A stretch of DNA of 64,000 nt from Bacteroidales bacterium (GCA_023229505.1 JALNZD010000002.1:120118-184117), one strand, 5' to 3'. Counted from the stretch's first letter, positions 18,333 through 27,894 are shown. Translations and numbers: made by a program. The notes: generated by a model not told the origin, from the sequence alone.

Positions 18333-19394
18333 TTACTTTATTGCGTAGAGGCTCTGTACTTCAGCAGCAGAAATTACTCTGGTGAAGATATGCAGTTCAT
18401 CTATCAAACTCAAATCAGACAAATGATCCCAATAAATTACATTCGGAGCACCTGACATTAATGAAATTGAAGAGCAATCATTCCAATTTATGGGTCCTTC
18501 ATAATCGCCTTCGACTGAAATTTCTCCGTTTATATAGATTGTTACATGGCTTTCAGAAACTGTAAATGCAATAAACATCCAATCGTCAGTGACATCAAAC
18601 GAAGGAGGAACGAACCAACTATCGACTGTTCCATTTCCTATGTTAAACCAAAATTTTTGCTTAATCCCGTCTGCTTCCCGGGCAAATCTCAATCCCTTTG
18701 TGCGATCCTGCAGTACAATGGTAGTTGGAGGGCTAATCATAAAAATACCAGCACGGTCAGGAATTGCATTTATCTTATACCAGAAAGCAGCGCTTAAATT
18801 ATCACCAATAATTCCTGCACTGGGGTAAGTAAGATAAGCGTCCTGGGCTCCGGCATAGGCATCATTCAGTTTGCCTGCCGCGAAACCGGGGGTTCCAACA
18901 GGGGTAGCGGCATTACCAGTGATAAGATCAAGATAATAACTATCGAAAGGAAAGTACAAAACCTCTCCATCAAGTGGAATGTAAACCGGGGCGGTTATCT
19001 TCCTGAAGTTGACCGTTTGGGTTATGCTTTTATCCGTAAGGTCGGTAGCGGTAACTGTCAGTGTATGATCTCCACTGCCCAGGTCGTAATCAAATTTTAC
19101 ATCAGCCCTCCTGTAATCTTTGAAATCAGTGAGAGAACCGATTTCTGTTCCATCTAATTGAAGAATTACCGATTTAAGCTCGACGTCATCTGTTGCCACC
19201 AGTTTAATGGTAATCGTAGCTACTTCTTCGGGTGAAACAAATGGTTTCCCCTCGACAGGATAATTGATCACAAGTGTGGGACCTGATACATCAGGTTTTG
19301 GCGAGACCGGGATTATAGGGTCAAGACCCTTTTCGCACGATACAGCCAGCACTGTTATCAGAGAACAAATAAACCAGTATTTTATAAGTTTCAT
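18333..19394 (-). CDS. LamG-domain surface lipoprotein (SusE-position glycan-binding candidate)
   Basis: 353 aa. Lipoprotein signal ends VLAVSC (Cys20). Residues about 35-135 are an Ig-like region (LVINYPVEGKPFVSPEEVAT, DHTLTVTATDLTDKS). About 145-350 is a LamG/concanavalin-A-like jelly roll (GEVLYFPFDSYYLDLITGNA, LSAAFWYKINAIPDRAGIFM, DDWMFIAFTVSESHVTIYIN, LSLIDELHIFTRVISAAEVQ). It lies 31 bases after the SusD stop, where surface glycan-binding proteins of polysaccharide loci are encoded. Binding to the target glucan is inferred from position; no catalytic residues are seen. Confidence 0.88.
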   Translation of the reverse strand: MKLIKYWFICSLITVLAVSCEKGLDPIIPVSPKPDVSGPTLVINYPVEGKPFVSPEEVATITIKLVATDDVELKSVILQLDGTEIGSLTDFKDYRRADVKFDYDLGSGDHTLTVTATDLTDKSITQTVNFRKITAPVYIPLDGEVLYFPFDSYYLDLITGNAATPVGTPGFAAGKLNDAYAGAQDAYLTYPSAGIIGDNLSAAFWYKINAIPDRAGIFMISPPTTIVLQDRTKGLRFAREADGIKQKFWFNIGNGTVDSWFVPPSFDVTDDWMFIAFTVSESHVTIYINGEISVEGDYEGPINWNDCSSISLMSGAPNVIYWDHLSDLSLIDELHIFTRVISAAEVQSLYAIK

Positions 19395-19425
19395 GTTTTT
19401 AAATTTTAATTGTTCAAATATGCTG

Positions 19426-20958
19426 CTATTGATCCAGGACAGGCAGTTGGTCTACCTGGTTTTGCGGATAAGGGAGGAAAGTTTTATCTGTTGCAAAGCT
19501 TCTTCCATCATAACTCAACTCATCTGTTTTGCCAAGCCTTACCATGTCATAAAAGCGGTTACCCCATTCCATGGCGAGTTCGGCGAACTTTTCATCCATA
19601 ACCTGGTCATTGGTCACGCCTGACAAAAGAGTCAGACCGGCCCTTGTCCTGACGAGATTCACAGCATCATCTGCCGTACCCGCGTTACCCGATGCTCCCT
19701 GCGTAAGGGCCTCAGCATACAGGAGCAGAATTTCAGCATAACGGATGCAAGTGAAGTTCTTATTCGTTCCGTAATCGGTTCTGCCAGGTGTCAGCTGATC
19801 GGATGGAAGATAATGTTTTCCGCTGGCAAACAAGGCGCGGGCATAATCATTGATTATATCCCCCGAACGCGTTGTATTAGATATCCAGGCGGGCAAATTC
19901 GCATAGTTGGGATCTGTTCTGATCTCAGCTATTCCTCTGTCAGTAAACAATACACTGGTTTCCAGGCGTACAGTCTCACCTCTGTCGAGCATAAATTTGA
20001 TATATTTCATACTCGGTTCCCAGAATCCCCATCCATCAGCAGAACCAGCTACTTCAGGTGTCCATCCCTGTGGACCAAAGAAGGCATACAGGTAAGCGTA
20101 ATTGTCACCGGAACCTTGTCCGAGATCGGAATACTGCATCTCCCAGATATTTTCATCATTCAGCTTGCCTTTGATCTTGAAAAGTTCATAAAAATCAGGT
20201 TCAAGCAAGAATTTACCTGAACTGATAATCTCACCGGTTGCATCTGCAACGGCCTGATATTCTTTAAGTTCAAGATTGGCAAGAGCCTTCAAGGCATATG
20301 CCGTGTATTTTGTAACACCCCCGGGAATGTCGGTGCGCTCGTTGGGTCTTTTTGCGGGCAGGTTCGGGATTGCTTCATCCATCCAAACAGAGATCATCTG
20401 CATAATTTCATCCTTGGATGATAATGGTGTGACAAACAAGGCAGATGGGTCTGAACTTGGTGGAACAGGCAAGCTGCCCCACACGCGACTGAGGTGGAAT
20501 AACCACCATGACTTCAAGACTTTACTTTCTGAAATATACTGATCAGCAAGTGCCTTATCAGAAGCATACTCCTTGTAAAGTGCAACTTGTTCCATGGCCG
20601 AGTTGGCGGAGAACATATTCTGATAGTAATTCTGCCACAGCGAATTGTACATCCAGAAATCCTTGTTGTAATTGTACATGTCGGTCTCGGCAAAATCCTG
20701 CTGGTCACCAAGTCCCCCTGCATTTACATCATCGCCGCGAACTGCAATTAACGGAAAATCCTCCCACTCGGTGTTATTGAATTCTGCATACGTGCCTATC
20801 AGGGGCAGTATCATATTGCTACTGATAGTGTAATCGGTTTCCTCCGTAAATGTTCTGTTTTCAGCAGGATCATCGAGGTACTTATTGCACCCGGTATTAC
20901 TAAACAGGACAATTAGTGTAAAAGTTATTAATATATAGAGAAATTTATATGGTTTCAT
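19426..20958 (-). CDS. susD: SusD-family surface glycan-binding lipoprotein
   Basis: 510 aa. Lipoprotein signal with lipobox SNTGC (Cys about residue 24), followed by the SusD-typical LDDPAENRTFTEE. Internal family features include LADQYISESKVLKSWWLFHLSRVWGSLP (SusD alpha-helical region), YTAYALKALANLELKEY (TPR-like helices) and the C-terminal FTCIRYAEILLLYAEALTQ with NLVRTRAGL and WGNRFYDMVRLGK. SusD proteins form the lid of the SusC transporter and capture oligosaccharides. It lies 18 bases after SusC. The homolog symbol is a family name, not evidence for starch. Confidence 0.95.
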   Translation of the reverse strand: MKPYKFLYILITFTLIVLFSNTGCNKYLDDPAENRTFTEETDYTISSNMILPLIGTYAEFNNTEWEDFPLIAVRGDDVNAGGLGDQQDFAETDMYNYNKDFWMYNSLWQNYYQNMFSANSAMEQVALYKEYASDKALADQYISESKVLKSWWLFHLSRVWGSLPVPPSSDPSALFVTPLSSKDEIMQMISVWMDEAIPNLPAKRPNERTDIPGGVTKYTAYALKALANLELKEYQAVADATGEIISSGKFLLEPDFYELFKIKGKLNDENIWEMQYSDLGQGSGDNYAYLYAFFGPQGWTPEVAGSADGWGFWEPSMKYIKFMLDRGETVRLETSVLFTDRGIAEIRTDPNYANLPAWISNTTRSGDIINDYARALFASGKHYLPSDQLTPGRTDYGTNKNFTCIRYAEILLLYAEALTQGASGNAGTADDAVNLVRTRAGLTLLSGVTNDQVMDEKFAELAMEWGNRFYDMVRLGKTDELSYDGRSFATDKTFLPYPQNQVDQLPVLDQ

Positions 20959-20976
20959 AAGTCAAAAGTTTAAAAA

Positions 20977-23900
20977 TTAGAACTTAACATTCAGGCCAAC
21001 AGTATATATTGCTGCAACAGGATAGGTCTGTGTATCCCAACCGTTGGCAACTTCAGGAGTAAAACCGTTGTATTTGAACAAGGTCAGAGGACGTTCAGCT
21101 GTGAATGAAATCCTGGTTTCGGGGAATTGACCTCCCAGCCACTTGCTGTTTTTGATAGTGTAACCTAACTGGATGTTCTGAATACGGAAGAATGATCCGT
21201 CATCGACAAAGTAATCGCTCATTTTCTGATTCCAACCTCTGCGCAAACCTGAGGATGACGGATACATGTCGGAAGTTCCCTCTCCATACCAACGGTTTTC
21301 TACCAGGTCTGCATCGAGATTTCCGTCAGATATCCAGATGATTTCACCACGCTTACGGTTGAGGATTTTGTTACCGGCCTGACCATAAACGCTGGCAGAC
21401 AAGTCGAAATTCATGAAATTAATGCTGATGTTTCCACCATACATAAACTTCGGGAAGTACGAGCCCAGGATGACACGGTCATCATCGTCAATTTTTCCGT
21501 CTTTGTTTTGATCTACATACTTGAAATCACCCGGAACCAGGCCGTTTTCAATAGCCACCGGATCGGCTTCAATTTCTGCCTGGTTCTGGTACACCCCGGC
21601 AACCTCACGGCCGTAGAATGCCATCAAAGGTTCACCAATGTAAGTGCGTTGACGGAATTCGGCAGTTCCACCATCAATGTATTCCTGGCCATAAAGGTCG
21701 ATGGCCTCATTTTTTAATGTTGAGAAGTTAGCTCCAATGCTATAGCTGAGTTTGTCATTTATTGCCTGGTCGCTCCAGTTGATCGCAAGTTCAATTCCAG
21801 AATTTCGAATAACCCCTACAGGTTTTAAGACACTTCCACCTACTGATGGAATAGAAACAGGAATAGCTGCATTCTTGGTATCACGGTTGTAGTAATCGAA
21901 ATCGGCTGAAAGCTTATTCTTGAGAAATCTTGCAGTGAAACCAACATCAAACTCTTCAGTCAATTCCCATTTGAGCTCCGAGTAATCACTGGAAACAACC
22001 GTTCCGGAATAGACAATTCCATTAAGTGTGGTATTTATCACGGTTGTCGTGTAAGCACCGTCACTGGCCTGAATCCGGTCGTTTCCGAGTTGTCCCCAGC
22101 TTGCCCGAAGTTTGAAAAAGGGTACAATATCGTTATCCTGCAGGAAATTCTCTTCTGTCATTACCCAAGCCACACCTACGGTGGGAAAATATCCCCAGGT
22201 TTGCTGGTATTTGTTGCTGCCGTCAGCACGTAAAGTGGCGTAGAGCAGATACTTTTCACTAAAATTATAGGCAATTCTGCTAAAATAGGACATTCCATAC
22301 TGCCTTAATCCGTCATCCGATACAGCATCAGCCGGAATATTCAACGACTGATCGATGTACCAGGATTGTTCCTTATCGGTCGGGAAATTTTTGCCTTGTG
22401 CAGAAAGCCTCATGAAACCTTCATCTTTAAAGGAAGTACCTGCCATAACAGTCAGATTGTGGTTATGGAAACTTTTATTGAATGTGAGGATATTATCCCA
22501 GATATGGTTGTTATAATTGGACAAATTCCGTGTGATTGTTGCATCCGGGTTTTGGAAACTGTTCCCGATGAACCAGGGCAAATTGATAATTCTTTGATCG
22601 ATTGCTGTGTAGGCGTAATTATAGGTGGTTTTAAAGGTAAGGGTTTTGGGAATAAGATTGAACTCCATGTAGAAATTGGTGAGCAACTTCTTGATTTTCA
22701 TCAGGTCGATGTTGTAATCCATGCCTGGGAAGGGGTTCTGACCACTCCTGTAACCCAAATCCTGAGCGTTTGAGTAATTTGTTGGTGTCGCCTCAGTATT
22801 CATCGTATCGTAGACAGGCATAATTGGAACGGCAAAATAGGCATCGTTCCAGGCGCCGGCCTGATCATTATACTTTAAAGCATTGCTAAAAATAAGATTA
22901 CCTCCGATGGTAAGCCATTTGGTAGCTTTAATATCTAACTTGGAGCGGAGGTTCATTCTTTCGTACTGATTTTTCATGTTCAGGATACCATCCTGGAAGA
23001 AATAATTCGCTCCAACTGAATACCTGGCTTTTTCTGTTCCTCCTGAAAAATCCAGGCTGTGATTGCTGATAGGTGCAAGGTGAAGAATTTCGCTGTACCA
23101 ATCAGTATTGGGCTCTGGTATATTGGGATCTACCCTGCTTCTTCCGTAACGCTGCATGGCATTCAGGATGAATGTTTCATCAGCTTCAGATCCTGATTCC
23201 ATGGCCATAATGGTAAACTGTTGTGAGTTGGCCATTTTTACAACATTTTGAGCAACCTGATAGCCGAAGTATCCGTTGTAGGTTATTTCGGTTTTCTGGT
23301 TGTAGGCACCTGATTTGGTCTCAATCAACACAACACCATTTGCGGCCCTGACTCCATAAATGGCTGCCGCAGATGCGTCCTTCATCACTGAGATGGACGC
23401 TATTTCCGATGGATTCAGGAAGTCGATGTTATCAAAGAACATACCATCAACGACATACAGGGGTGATTCGTTTTCTCTTCCGGGGAATGAGCCGATACCA
23501 CGGATTCTGATGGTGGGTGAATCACCAGGACCACCATTGGTCACTACCTGCAGACCTGCAACTTTACCCTGCATAGCCTGTAAAGGCTGTGATGCAGGTG
23601 TTTTAATAATGTCATCGGATTTGACAGTTGTAATGGATGATGTCAGATCTTTGACTTTTGTACTGCCATAACCAACGACAACCACTTCCTGTAAAGATGT
23701 TTTTGAAGGAATTAACTGGATGTTGAATACACTCTGATTGCCAACGGATATTTCCGTTTTTTCGTACCCAACGAAGCTGATAACCAGCGTATTTTCGCCA
23801 GGGGGAACCATTAAGCTGAATTTGCCATCCATGTCGGTTATTGCGCCATTGGATGTGCCTTTAATCAATACTGTTGCTCCCGGTAAAGATTCATTCGTCG

Positions 23901-24030
23901 ATCGGTCAGAAACGGAACCACTGATGCTCCTTTCCTGCCCGAATACTGCAGTCCCGGCAATAGCCAGCAAAAGCAATAGCATGCTCTTAAACCAGCCAAT
24001 TGCTTGTTTTAGTAATAGATGGTTCTTCAT
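20977..24030 (-). CDS. susC: SusC-family TonB-linked outer-membrane oligosaccharide transporter
   Basis: 1017 aa when started at the ATG at 24030 (MKNHLLLKQAIGWF), which begins a proper signal peptide (cleavage near AVFGQ). An in-frame ATG at 24096 only adds a non-signal leader. A carboxypeptidase-D-like domain (SISGSVSDRSTNESLPGATV) is followed by a TonB plug (LQEVVVVGYGSTKVKDLT, then LYVVDGMFFDNIDFLNPSEI and VMKDASAAAIYGVRAANGVV) and a 22-strand barrel ending AAIYTVGLNVKF. The motif 'NxxDIxSIxVLKDASAAAIYG' is the SusC hallmark. First gene of the minus arm of the locus. It should import oligosaccharides made by GH144 at the surface, powered by TonB. Confidence 0.96.
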   Translation of the reverse strand: MKNHLLLKQAIGWFKSMLLLLLAIAGTAVFGQERSISGSVSDRSTNESLPGATVLIKGTSNGAITDMDGKFSLMVPPGENTLVISFVGYEKTEISVGNQSVFNIQLIPSKTSLQEVVVVGYGSTKVKDLTSSITTVKSDDIIKTPASQPLQAMQGKVAGLQVVTNGGPGDSPTIRIRGIGSFPGRENESPLYVVDGMFFDNIDFLNPSEIASISVMKDASAAAIYGVRAANGVVLIETKSGAYNQKTEITYNGYFGYQVAQNVVKMANSQQFTIMAMESGSEADETFILNAMQRYGRSRVDPNIPEPNTDWYSEILHLAPISNHSLDFSGGTEKARYSVGANYFFQDGILNMKNQYERMNLRSKLDIKATKWLTIGGNLIFSNALKYNDQAGAWNDAYFAVPIMPVYDTMNTEATPTNYSNAQDLGYRSGQNPFPGMDYNIDLMKIKKLLTNFYMEFNLIPKTLTFKTTYNYAYTAIDQRIINLPWFIGNSFQNPDATITRNLSNYNNHIWDNILTFNKSFHNHNLTVMAGTSFKDEGFMRLSAQGKNFPTDKEQSWYIDQSLNIPADAVSDDGLRQYGMSYFSRIAYNFSEKYLLYATLRADGSNKYQQTWGYFPTVGVAWVMTEENFLQDNDIVPFFKLRASWGQLGNDRIQASDGAYTTTVINTTLNGIVYSGTVVSSDYSELKWELTEEFDVGFTARFLKNKLSADFDYYNRDTKNAAIPVSIPSVGGSVLKPVGVIRNSGIELAINWSDQAINDKLSYSIGANFSTLKNEAIDLYGQEYIDGGTAEFRQRTYIGEPLMAFYGREVAGVYQNQAEIEADPVAIENGLVPGDFKYVDQNKDGKIDDDDRVILGSYFPKFMYGGNISINFMNFDLSASVYGQAGNKILNRKRGEIIWISDGNLDADLVENRWYGEGTSDMYPSSSGLRRGWNQKMSDYFVDDGSFFRIQNIQLGYTIKNSKWLGGQFPETRISFTAERPLTLFKYNGFTPEVANGWDTQTYPVAAIYTVGLNVKF

Positions 24031-24307
24031 AACATTTTTTTTATTGGTTTTATAGTTATTAAGTATTTGGTTGAGAGTTTTTGTGTTTGTGTCCACGCAA
24101 TCATACTTACTTTGAAATTTAATGGCTCATCATTTATCCAATCTTCATTAAAATTTTTCTAAAAAAAATAACCGGATAATTTAATTAAAGCAAGTGTTTT
24201 TCATCATAAAAATAAACACATTTCTTTTAGCTACTGAGGAAAAAAAAAAAAAACTTAGAAAATTTTTATTTCCTTGATCTCGCCCCCAAAAAAAAAGGAA
24301 AATGCCA
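24031..24307. other. AT-rich leader and promoter region upstream of susC
   Basis: Non-coding stretch between the SusC start and a small gene remnant. It is very AT-rich and contains a homopolymer run of 14 A at about 24240-24253. I find no convincing -7/-33 pair on the minus strand and no ORF of note. The susC promoter and any control site presumably lie here. Confidence 0.5.
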
Positions 24308-24418
24308 TTACCATTGTAAGTCATCATTTATCGTATCCTCTCGCTCACCGGCATACCTTAATTCTTCCACCATCCTGATATTCGTGGATTCAAGCTGGTC
24401 GAGGATCGGGTTGTCCAT
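24308..24418 (-). pseudogene. short ORF, probable gene remnant
   Basis: Minus-strand frame ATG at 24418 to TAA at 24308, 36 codons: it starts MDNPILDQLESTNIRMVEEL and ends DDLQW. The same frame stays open for about 11 more codons upstream (LFAGHFDTISI) without a start. The composition is protein-like and more GC-rich than the flanking spacer. It lies beside the remnant tail of a GH144 gene, which suggests that this spacer is the scar of deleted genes. It could also be a genuine small protein; I do not recognise it. Confidence 0.35.
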
Positions 24419-24509
24419 AATGCTTATCGTATCGAAATGGCCGGCGAATAATTAAGAAAGATATAACAATTATTGAACTAAATCGAAAAAATACCGGTAA
24501 TATTAAATG

Positions 24510-24517
24510 TATATTTG
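24510..24517 (+). promoter_or_regulatory. candidate -7 promoter element before GH144 copy 2
   Basis: TATATTTG matches the Bacteroidota -7 consensus TAnnTTTG exactly and lies 64 bases before the ATG at 24582. No good -33 TTTG is visible at the usual distance. If used, transcription would start inside the GH144 remnant and drive the plus arm of the locus. Confidence 0.35.
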
Positions 24518-24518
24518 T

Positions 24519-24569
24519 ATAACCGTGGAAGTGCAGCAGGAGTTGGATAAACTGGGATTTAGTTATTGA
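24519..24569 (+). pseudogene. orphan 3' end of a GH144 gene
   Basis: The plus-strand frame reads ITVEVQQELDKLGFSY followed by TGA. This is nearly the C-terminus of GH144 copy 1 (PEVQAGLDKLGFSY) and close to that of copy 2 (PVIQKGLNKLGFTY). The frame is closed just upstream (TAA in other frames, no start) and no other GH144 sequence precedes it. It therefore looks like the last 16 codons of a lost GH144 copy, lying 12 bases before the start of the intact copy 2. Tandem duplication followed by deletion or recombination explains it best. Confidence 0.7.
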
Positions 24570-24581
24570 GATTAACTAAAA

Positions 24582-25976
24582 ATGAAAAATCATATGAAGA
24601 TCAGTAAAGCTGTATTGTTTGTGGTTTTGACTTTTACTGCATGTGAACAGCCGCAACAGCTTGTATTCAAATCTCATGGAAAGGTTAATTATCCTTTGAC
24701 ACGAGATGAAGAGATCATGCTCGATTCAATTCAGCAAATGACTTTTCTTTTCTTTCTAAATGAACATCACCCTGGTTGGGGAATTGTAAAAGACCGCACT
24801 GCAAGCTGGGCTCCTTCCAGCATAGCATCAACAGGTTTTGGAATTCCATCGTTCGCAATCGGTGCTGAAAGAAATTGGATAACTCGTGAGCAAGCAGCAC
24901 AGATTACGCTTAATATTCTTAATTTCTTTATCAATTCCGTTCAAAGTCCTGATACAAATGTAACCGGTTACAAAGGATTTTACTATCATTTTCTGAAAAT
25001 GGATTCCGGCACACGTGAATGGAATTGTGAACTTTCTTCCATAGATACAGGCTTACTCATGATGGGGATTATCTTTGCACGGAACTATTACAACTTAGAC
25101 AATGAAATTGAAAACCAAATCCGTTTACTTGCAGGAAAATTAATTGACAGAATTGATTGGGATTTCATGGAAATGCCTGCTTCGGGTGAATTTGCTTATA
25201 CGATTTCAATGGGCTGGACTCCTGAAAAAGGCTTGCATGATATGGGCTGGAGCGGCTATAACGAAGCCCTGCTCCTTTATGTCCTGGCTGCCGGCTCCGG
25301 AATGAAAAATGTTGAACAAAGCTACCAATCCTGGCTAAAAAATTATAAATGGTACACACCTTACGAAGGACTTTCGCACGCAGCTTTTCCCCCTTTGTTT
25401 GGTCATCAGTTTTCACAGGCATTCATTGATTGTCGAGGCCTGGTTGATGCATTCATGAAGGAGAAAGGGATCGATTACTTTGAAAACTCCCGCCGTGCAA
25501 CTTATGTTCAACGACAATACGCAATAGATAATCCTCATGGCTGGGTTGGTTATGATTCGCTTTGCTGGGGTGTTACTGCAAGTGATGGCCCTACGGAGAA
25601 GTATAATTTTGATGATAAGGAGTTTTTGGGTTATGCAGGAAGAGGAACGAGCGGTCCCGATTACAATTATTTTGATGATGGAACAATTGCACCTTACGGA
25701 TCGCTTTCATCATTACCATTTGCCCCTGAAATAGTCCTGCCGACCATTAAATCAATTATTGAAAAGTATGGTGAGAAGCTATGGGGCAGATATGGTTTTT
25801 ATGATGCTTTCAATCCAACAGCTAATTGGATCAATGATGATTTCATAGGCATAGATCAGGGTCCCATGCTGATTATGATAGAAAATTTCCGGACAGGCCT
25901 GGTCTGGAATTATATGATGAAAGATCCGGTAATCCAGAAAGGTTTGAACAAACTCGGGTTTACATATTTGAAGTAG
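24582..25976 (+). CDS. GH144-like (glucoamylase-fold) lipoprotein, copy 2, single domain
   Basis: 464 aa. Short lipoprotein signal (MKNHMKISKAVLFVVLTFTAC, Cys21; a second ATG at codon 5 also gives a signal). The rest is a single GH144/Glycoamylase domain without Ig domains: MLDSIQQMTFLFFLNEHHPG, STGFGIPSFAIGAERNWIT, WTPEKGLHDMGWSGYNEALL, WGVTASDGPTEKYNFDD, APYGSLSSLPFAPEIVLPT, LWGRYGFYDAFN and IDQGPMLIMIENFRTGLVWN. GH144 members are endo-beta-1,2-glucanases. As a probably periplasm-facing lipoprotein it could shorten imported oligosaccharides. First gene of the plus arm; the MFS transporter gene follows after 109 bases. Confidence 0.9.
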   Translation: MKNHMKISKAVLFVVLTFTACEQPQQLVFKSHGKVNYPLTRDEEIMLDSIQQMTFLFFLNEHHPGWGIVKDRTASWAPSSIASTGFGIPSFAIGAERNWITREQAAQITLNILNFFINSVQSPDTNVTGYKGFYYHFLKMDSGTREWNCELSSIDTGLLMMGIIFARNYYNLDNEIENQIRLLAGKLIDRIDWDFMEMPASGEFAYTISMGWTPEKGLHDMGWSGYNEALLLYVLAAGSGMKNVEQSYQSWLKNYKWYTPYEGLSHAAFPPLFGHQFSQAFIDCRGLVDAFMKEKGIDYFENSRRATYVQRQYAIDNPHGWVGYDSLCWGVTASDGPTEKYNFDDKEFLGYAGRGTSGPDYNYFDDGTIAPYGSLSSLPFAPEIVLPTIKSIIEKYGEKLWGRYGFYDAFNPTANWINDDFIGIDQGPMLIMIENFRTGLVWNYMMKDPVIQKGLNKLGFTYLK

Positions 25977-26085
25977 AATATTATAAAGAGCCTCACACCC
26001 TGCGGGGCTTTCTAAAAATTTTATTAAATGAGTTTCCTGCAGAAGTAGTGATTTATTATTAAGTATTAAATCAATCATTTTCTTT

Positions 26086-27894
26086 ATGAAAGAACAGGAA
26101 ACAATCACGGTTCAGGGCACAAAACCAGAAGATCGAATTCGTTTTTCACAATTAGCTGCTTATGGCGCCGGAGGCATTATTCCCATTGCCCTCTTCAACA
26201 TAGCCGGAATACTAGTGGGTTTGATGGGCAATATAAGCCTGGGGCTCAGCGCCTTCTGGCTGGGAGTTATTTTGATCATCCCTCGTTTGTGGGATGCTCT
26301 TTCTGATCCCATTATCGGTCATCTTTCTGATAATACCCGGACCCGCTGGGGGCGCCGGCGTCCCTATCTGCTGATAGGCGGAATATTAGTTGCAGTGTGC
26401 TTTGTCCTCATCTGGTGGATCCCAAAAGGTGATATGGTGCGTGTCTGGTTCCCGACTGAAACGGGTTTCCATGCGTTTCAGCTGGCCTATATTCTCTTTT
26501 CACTCCTGTTATTTTTCACTGCCTGTACTATTTTTGAGATCCCTCACGGTGCCCTTGGTATGGAAATGACTACCGATTACCACGAACGCACCCGTCTTTT
26601 CAGCGCCAAGAGTTTTGTCGGCAATCTATTTGCCATGAGCACCCCCTGGCTTTTTGCCCTCGCAAGCATGGAAATTTTCAAGGGCCCAGGAGGCAATGAG
26701 GTCGATGGGATGCGTTATGTCTCCATACTTATCGCGGCTATCCTGATTCCACTCTCCTTCTGGTGGTTTTTCACTTTACGCGAACCGGGATTTAAACAAG
26801 CTGCAAAGCAGAAAAAAACACCCTTCTGGAAAGATATGAAACACACTGCCAGCAATAAAAACTTTATCATGCTGACGCTGACGATTTTCACGCTGGCCAT
26901 GGGCTTCAATTTCGTCAACCTGCTCGGGTCATACATTCCTATTTTTTATGTTTTCGGGGGTGACAAAATCGCAGGTGCCTATCTGCTCGGAATCAACGGC
27001 ACCGTGTGGGCCATCACCGGAGTACTTGCCGTCTTCCCCCTCAACTGGATCAGCCCAAAATTGGGTAAACGGAATACCCTCACTATTGCTATTTTACTCA
27101 TGTGCCTGGCACAACTCTCCAAGATTATCTGCTATAACCCGGCATATCCTTATTTGATCATTATTCCCACAGTACTGCTTTCTGCCGGCATGCTGTTTTT
27201 CTTTACGCTGGGAGCTTCTATGGTTGGCGACATCTGTGACGAAGATGATTTAAAGACAGGGCGTCGCACGGAGGGAAGTTTTTACTCGATATTCTGGTGG
27301 TTCATAAAAATGGGAACCGCATTAGCCAGCTTTGTCGCGGGTGCGCTGATCGTATTTACTATGTTTGATGAAACCCAGGTCATAAAAGTGGATGCCTTGC
27401 AGGGTAGTATCAGGGTGTTGCGCAGCGAGTTGCAATCCCGGAAAGACGGCAAACCCCAAACAGGAAACTTTGTGGAGTTGATCGGGAAAGCCAGAATGCG
27501 TTCAAATGAGCTCATGTCGCACCTGGAAACCAAATCCCTGGAAACCAAAAACAGCAAGGAGCATTATGTAGAGCTTATGCAAAACATTACAGGGGTGGAT
27601 AACCGGCTTGCAAACTTGAACACAACATTACCTCCGGAATTCCTGGATAAAGAGCTCGACATTATTGAAAACGAAATCGTACCACTCACAAAACAGACAC
27701 CCTTTACGCTTTTGATGATGCGTGTGGTGGAGATTGGACTGCCACTGTTATTGGGCATCTTTTCGATTTTCTTTATCCTCCGGTACTCTCTGACTGAAAA
27801 ACGATCTCATGAAATTAAAGATCTTCTCAAGCAAAGAAATATGAAACGTTCAAAAGAAGAAGGAAAAAATGCAACAGAATCAGCGACTGTATAG
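26086..27894 (+). CDS. MFS sugar:cation symporter (GPH type) with a large loop before the last helices
   Basis: 602 aa inner-membrane transporter. The N-terminal half has the GPH pattern AAYGAGGIIPIALFNIAG, WDALSDPIIGHLSDNTRTRW and GRRRPYLLIGG; later come FEIPHGALGMEMTTDYHERT (GPH helix 4-5 region) and GDICDEDDLKTGRRTEGSFY (helix 10 region). GPH proteins are usually 450-500 aa. Here about 120 hydrophilic, helical residues (about 430-550) are inserted before a last membrane segment (IGLPLLLGIFSIFFILRYSL). In this locus it probably carries beta-1,2-gluco-oligosaccharides into the cytoplasm for the GH94 phosphorylase; substrate is inferred from context. Confidence 0.9.
   Translation: MKEQETITVQGTKPEDRIRFSQLAAYGAGGIIPIALFNIAGILVGLMGNISLGLSAFWLGVILIIPRLWDALSDPIIGHLSDNTRTRWGRRRPYLLIGGILVAVCFVLIWWIPKGDMVRVWFPTETGFHAFQLAYILFSLLLFFTACTIFEIPHGALGMEMTTDYHERTRLFSAKSFVGNLFAMSTPWLFALASMEIFKGPGGNEVDGMRYVSILIAAILIPLSFWWFFTLREPGFKQAAKQKKTPFWKDMKHTASNKNFIMLTLTIFTLAMGFNFVNLLGSYIPIFYVFGGDKIAGAYLLGINGTVWAITGVLAVFPLNWISPKLGKRNTLTIAILLMCLAQLSKIICYNPAYPYLIIIPTVLLSAGMLFFFTLGASMVGDICDEDDLKTGRRTEGSFYSIFWWFIKMGTALASFVAGALIVFTMFDETQVIKVDALQGSIRVLRSELQSRKDGKPQTGNFVELIGKARMRSNELMSHLETKSLETKNSKEHYVELMQNITGVDNRLANLNTTLPPEFLDKELDIIENEIVPLTKQTPFTLLMMRVVEIGLPLLLGIFSIFFILRYSLTEKRSHEIKDLLKQRNMKRSKEEGKNATESATV

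Noticed and set aside
24031..24096. Extended SusC start at 24096
   Set aside because: The extra residues are hydrophilic and precede a full signal peptide that begins at 24030.
25985..26015. Terminator hairpin after GH144 copy 2
   Set aside because: The stem around GAGCC/GGGGC needs a two-base bulge and G-T pairs and is followed only by TTTCT; too weak to call.
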